Source: Apostichopus leukothele
Taxonomy: Eukaryota; Echinodermata; Holothuroidea; Aspidochirotida; Stichopodidae
Direction of reading: 5' to 3'
Length of the DNA: 23,128 nt
Assembly (NCBI GenBank): GCA_010014835.2
Contig: JAAAKB020049356.1
Span: forward strand, 1 to 23,128
Each line of letters begins with the position of its first letter. The stretch's first letter is position 1. The position numbers and the translations under genes are program-made. A model generated the notes under the pieces. It saw nothing but the letters and a program-made list of their open reading frames with translations. It searched no databases and had not been told where the DNA came from. Positions 19,501-23,128 of the stretch are shown here, one piece after another.

Positions 19501-22163
19501 TACCATTGGGTTTTTTTCTTTTGTCAATTTAAAATATTATATAATAGTTGGGTTGGAGGGACTCTTGTATATATTGAATGGTGTCATATTTGGCATATAT
19601 ACCAAAAGATTTGGCCAACATGCTGTTAATTTCCAATAACATGCTTAAAGGTCACTTTAAGAAGTCCTACAGATCATTTAAGTTTGATACACCAGTGCCG
19701 TGGTTGAGTGAATGAAGATGGTGACATTAGAAGCAACCTGGGAGGCTGCGGATTGGACACCTAGCTAGCCAAATTAAGTTGAGTTTTGTTCATTCAGTAG
19801 AAATTCCAGAATTTTCCCATCTGAGATGGTCTTCCAAATTGTAAACATCCAAAATGTGCTGAAAGATCTGTCAATTGGATAGCCACCAGACATGTAAGTA
19901 AATAAGCCATTCTGCTTCTCCCACAAGCCTGTGTGACTGGTTTAACGTCGTAAAGTGACTGCCTTCCTTGCCGACATTATTACAGATCAAATATTTCATG
20001 TATCTTGTCATACAAGTCGTTCTGTGTGTACATCAGAATTTCTGCACAGCCAATTCATTTCTGTAGTCTGTAAAATACTTTCTAAGGTTATTACAAAGAG
20101 TCACTCGCATTCTGTGTACGTGTCACAGTGTATGACTTGAGAATACCCCTTTATAAAAAAAGAAGAATAACCCAATATTGCTTACTTGGTCTTTCTCTTG
20201 AATAAGCCTGGATAATTCCTGGGACGAGTCGGCCTCCATTTGACTTCGGAGGTTATTGATCTCATCCTCCAAATCCTCCATCCTATCCATGATTTCAAGT
20301 TTTGCGGATTCGGTCTCAGACAGCTGGCAGTGAACACAGAATCAAAAGAGATTTAAGGTATTAAGGTATCCCAGATTCATATCAATCTGCCTGTAGTGTA
20401 GGACAAAGCAATCTCATGTAGGTTGGAGAAAACTGATTGCTTTGTTTTCAACCACAAAGAGCTCTTATTTTTTCCATCACGAATAGCTCTCATTTCATGA
20501 AGAAGAGCTCTTACATGAATTGTATTTGTACATTTTCATTTCTACAATTTATCAACTGGAGGATCGTTTCAGATGGAAACTTATTTAACTGGTTGCTACT
20601 GAACTTAAAATGCCAAACTATTGTGGCAGGCCAATGCTTGTTATTCAGCTTCCAAATGATGGATTTTGTTATTTTGGAATGCTGCCATCTTTATCTGCTC
20701 CAGCAAAGGAGCCAGTTGAGCAGATCAGCTTACAATGTGTATTTTGTCATTGTATGATTGAGGGTTAGGAAAGTTAGACATAACTGAATTGCAACTTGTT
20801 TTCCACCAAAAAAATATTAATTTCACAGCCAATGATGTGATCATCTTTGTTGCTAACAGTGTTTATCAACTAATTGACAGTTAATTCCAACTGGTTTAAG
20901 ATATCTGGATTTTCCCCTAAAAAAATCATTTGTTTACCACTTCTTGATTATTTGATGAACAAACATCATAAAGCACATTAATGAAGTAAGTGTTAAACAA
21001 TCATATAGTTAAAAGTAGATTGCAATTTACCAAATCAAGATGACACCCAGCCCCAGGGTTCTTATTTAAATATTGAACTAACCTTCATAAATAAGTAAAA
21101 TGAATTAATTCTGTCCTGACAACATTTTCTCCAAACTCTTAACAATGGACACATTGATTAATTGAATGCCTCAGAACTGAACATTTCAAAATTCTGCCAT
21201 GTTTTATCAGTTTATTTGAAAATCAGACAAGAAACCTTTTGAGAAACCTGTTTTGAGTTTTAATGAATTACAATGTAAAACAAAGGACAAGACATTTCTA
21301 GACAAAGGACAAAAAAAAAAAGAACCTTTTCTGCAATCGGCACTAATTAAACATCTCTTGCATCGAGAGTTTTGACACTAAGAACTGAATGTTTCACTAA
21401 CACAGTCTTACTCTTGATACTTAGAACTATCAAAATTCATGATACCTATAAGAAAATGATAAACTTACCTGTTTCTTAAATCTTTCAGCTTCCCTTTGTG
21501 CCTTGCCATAATTTACTTCAGCCAGTTGCAGCAGGTCCCTGTATTCATCAACTTGTTGCTCTAATAGATCAACCTTAACAACGAAAAGATCGAATCACAG
21601 GAATGTTTATTTATTTTTCATTGAATAACCTGGTTACATTCTCCTATAGAAATTATGCAATCCTAGAGCCTAGAGCATTTTGTATTTTTCCCATGAACTA
21701 CGACAAGTTGCTTTAAACCTTTAATACAGGTTCACATTTTCTGATGTCCTAACTAAGTTTGGCCATTAGGTCAAAACATCTCAAACTCTTTCCTACTGCT
21801 TGACTTTAAGGACTAGTTTTGGCAATTGGTGAGGGGTTATGGGGGTGGTGGGGGGTGGGGGTTATGGTCGTAATGGTACCAGTTTCTCAACAGGCCAGTA
21901 ACTGGCCATGAGTATGATAAAATCAACTTGTATGGTTTTGCAAGCATATATCAAAGCAGTGTCCTATAAAAACTCTACAAAAGTTGCTATGTTGCAAAAC
22001 ATTCTTTGCTGAGTTAATCAATGAACAGGTATCCACACAAACAATCTAAATTTATTTAAATTTATTCAATGTAATTAAAATTCTGGAAAGAGACACCTAC
22101 TGTACCTTGGTTCTACTTGAGTTTAGCGTTTCCACGATACATCCATCTGAATTGGATCTGTTC
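16529..22163 (-). CDS. Unidentified coiled-coil protein with Ser-rich basic C-terminal tail, last six coding exons (5' part outside window)
   Basis: Exons on the minus strand: 22163-22106, 21573-21469, 20323-20186, 19170-19114, 18275-18143, 17439-16529, stop TGA at 16531-16529. All joins are GT-AG and phase-consistent, giving 466 visible residues. Residues ~15-163 are rich in E, K, Q, L with heptad spacing (LLEQQVDEYRDLLQLAEVNY; MEDLEDEINNLRSQ; VKAMKSKLVESKQDYSMRIY), a long coiled coil. A second short coil lies at ~197-225 (ELSNQVSQQEILILDLTEKL). The single large last exon then encodes a Ser/Arg/Asp-rich, probably disordered tail. It has a basic cluster (GKKPQKKLRKLSPLVGVKKE) that could be a nuclear localisation or microtubule-binding patch, and ends FDRISLESGILSLDSFVT. 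I see no enzymatic motif. The style resembles centrosomal or Golgi coiled-coil proteins, but I could not name a family. Most introns are phase 0. Confidence 0.85.
17440..18142 (-). other. Penultimate intron boundary region of the coiled-coil gene, with G-rich plus strand
   Basis: GT-AG intron before the last coding exon. The plus strand at 17832-17853 has G4, G4, G5 and G3 tracts with loops of 1-4 nt, a strong quadruplex pattern on the template strand of this gene. The rest is AT-rich with nothing recognised. Confidence 0.8.
18276..19113 (-). other. Intron of the coiled-coil gene, no gene seen
   Basis: GT-AG intron with a strong donor GTAAGTATG at 19113. AT-rich; no repeat or coding segment recognised. 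Confidence 0.8.
19171..20185 (-). other. Intron of the coiled-coil gene
   Basis: GT-AG intron (donor GTAAGC at 20185, acceptor CCTTTCAG ending at 19171). It contains a possible tRNA-derived SINE remnant near 19695-19775. The rest was not recognised. Confidence 0.8.
19695..19775 (+). mobile_element. Possible tRNA-derived SINE remnant
   Basis: TGGTTGAGTGAATGAAGATG resembles a Pol III A-box region. About 45 nt on, GGCTGCGGATTGGACACC resembles a degenerate B-box. The spacing suits a tRNA-derived SINE head, but both boxes have decayed and the ends are undefined. Confidence 0.35.
20324..21468 (-). other. Intron of the coiled-coil gene, no gene seen
   Basis: GT-AG intron with a strong donor GTAAGTTT at 21468. 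A 106-codon frame at 20437-20757 on the plus strand has no recognisable features and no homologue I know. AT-rich otherwise. Confidence 0.8.
21574..22105 (-). other. Intron of the coiled-coil gene with strong G-tract cluster
   Basis: GT-AG intron. The plus strand at 21833-21861 carries G4, G5, G6 and G5 tracts with loops of 1-4 nt, a canonical quadruplex pattern on the template strand. The acceptor TTGTTAAG (ending at 21574) is poor in a pyrimidine tract but preserves phase and coding similarity in style. Confidence 0.75.
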
Positions 22164-23128
22164 CTGTAGGAGGATAATAATATTTAGATTGTTGTTTCCT
22201 ATTATTTATCTTAAACATGCCACATTGTCATTTACACTTGGTTATCTTTGATTGTCCCTACATTTAACTTGCTTTATGATGGTCATTTAGAACAGGTCTG
22301 TTAAGTTGAATTTGTTATCATATTATTGCTTTAAAGTCAATATTTACAGTTCTAAATATTGCAATTTGTTCTGATGTTGAGCCTATTTGCTATTCAGTTG
22401 ATATCCATGTAAAAGCATGTAATGAGCATATTCTCGTCGCTCCTAATAGCTGCTTCAGACTTCTGAGTTGTACATAGAGGAGTATTGCGCAATAAGTCAA
22501 TTGGTAAAAGTACAATACTTTCGGTTACAGACATATATGTGATCCCATACTTAGGTGAAATATATATCCTTGTTGACTAATTATGTTGGAAATATTGTGG
22601 GCTAGTGTAACATTGCAAAATGGTTACCCAATGTTTACCAAAGCTGACACAGTTGCAACCTCACAATCACAACTAGCTCAATCAATACTTCCTCATCATC
22701 CAATGTTTATGTGGGAATTGTAAAAAGTGCAAGCAATAAAACACCACATGGATGCATGGAAATCTCCCAGACACATAGCTCATTAATAAACATCATTCAT
22801 TTATAGTCATCAAAACTATGATTGTGTATGTAACCTAGCATGTTTCTTGCACCCCTTGATTTAAATAAAATTACCAAAACCTCTTTAGTGTAGTTCAACT
22901 CTTTCCCATATTTGGTGTTTAGGCCATAGCCTAGCCTATACAATACTAAACGTTGTAAGACATATCGATTTGAAATTGAATATGGAAATACCAACACAAA
23001 ATTGTCCTTTGGGTCATAATGAACTATGTCGTGTCTTAGGGTGTTACTAACACGAATGACAATTGCGTTACACATAACGAATGACAATATGTTGTACACA
23101 CTAAAAAATTGCGTTGACTAAAACGAAT
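22164..23128 (-). other. Upstream intron of the coiled-coil gene running off the window
   Basis: Sequence 5' of the first visible exon (acceptor CCTACAG ending at 22164). No further coding exon could be joined. A 100-codon minus-strand frame at 22797-23099 lacks splice-consistent ends and looks incidental. A tRNA-like remnant lies at ~22492-22550. ACGAATGACAAT occurs twice near 23051 and 23078. Confidence 0.6.
22492..22550 (+). mobile_element. Possible decayed tRNA or tRNA-SINE head
   Basis: TAAGTCAATTGGTAAAAGTAC looks like a tRNA D-arm/A-box, and GTGATCCCATAC about 35-40 nt on is like a decayed T-arm/B-box. No acceptor-stem pairing or intact cloverleaf was found, so it is not called as a functional tRNA. 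Confidence 0.3.

Noticed and set aside
20437-20757. 106-codon plus-strand frame
   Set aside because: Lies in an intron of the minus-strand gene; hydrophobic composition is typical of AT-rich noise, and no domain was recognised.
22797-23099. 100-codon minus-strand frame as an upstream exon of the coiled-coil gene
   Set aside because: Composition is not coiled-coil-like, and no donor in the right phase joins it to the exon at 22163. Could be revisited with RNA data.
1-23128. A previously undescribed multi-gene system
   Set aside because: The three genes are unrelated in function where recognisable and are ordinary nuclear loci. The unusual content is in repeats and intron structure rather than in a gene system.

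Overview
This is eukaryotic nuclear DNA: AT-rich, intron-dense, with GT-AG introns, degenerate interspersed repeats, minisatellites and long C/G homopolymer-like tracts. Protein similarity recalled from known families points to an animal. The (CCCTAA)-type tract, the tRNA-SINE style repeats and the GGCCTA-rich intergenic DNA fit a marine invertebrate deuterostome, perhaps an echinoderm, but the species cannot be fixed from the sequence. No prokaryotic operon, phage, CRISPR array or other defence-like system is present.

Layout. (1) 46-6260, minus strand: the 5' seven coding exons of MTIF2, mitochondrial translation initiation factor 2. They run from a mitochondrial-type N-terminus through the whole G domain (G1-G5), and the gene leaves the window on the left. 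Its introns carry a 73-bp tandem array that copies a splice donor (319-757) and a ~48-bp minisatellite with a ~146-bp higher-order period (about 2300-3022). (2) 6261-7557: a ~1.3-kb head-to-head intergenic region that probably holds both promoters. It also contains an interstitial telomere-like tract bracketed by a 12-bp perfect inverted repeat. (3) 7558-13738, plus strand: a complete eight-exon INTS14 (VWA9, Integrator complex subunit 14), modelled at 498 residues. Its introns hold two diverged copies of a TTAA-flanked ~257-bp MITE-like element and one tRNA-derived SINE-like element. (4) 13739-16528: convergent intergenic/3'UTR space with several AATAAA signals. (5) 16529-22163, minus strand: the last six coding exons of a coiled-coil protein with a Ser-rich basic tail. 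I could not identify it, and its 5' part lies beyond the right edge.

The three genes have no obvious shared pathway: mitochondrial translation, nuclear snRNA/mRNA 3'-end processing and transcription attenuation, and a structural coiled-coil protein. All exon joins listed were checked by hand for reading phase and GT-AG ends, and all are consistent. The most interesting structures are non-coding: the array of decoy 5' splice sites downstream of MTIF2 exon 6, and the inverted-repeat-bounded telomere-like tract between the two divergent genes.
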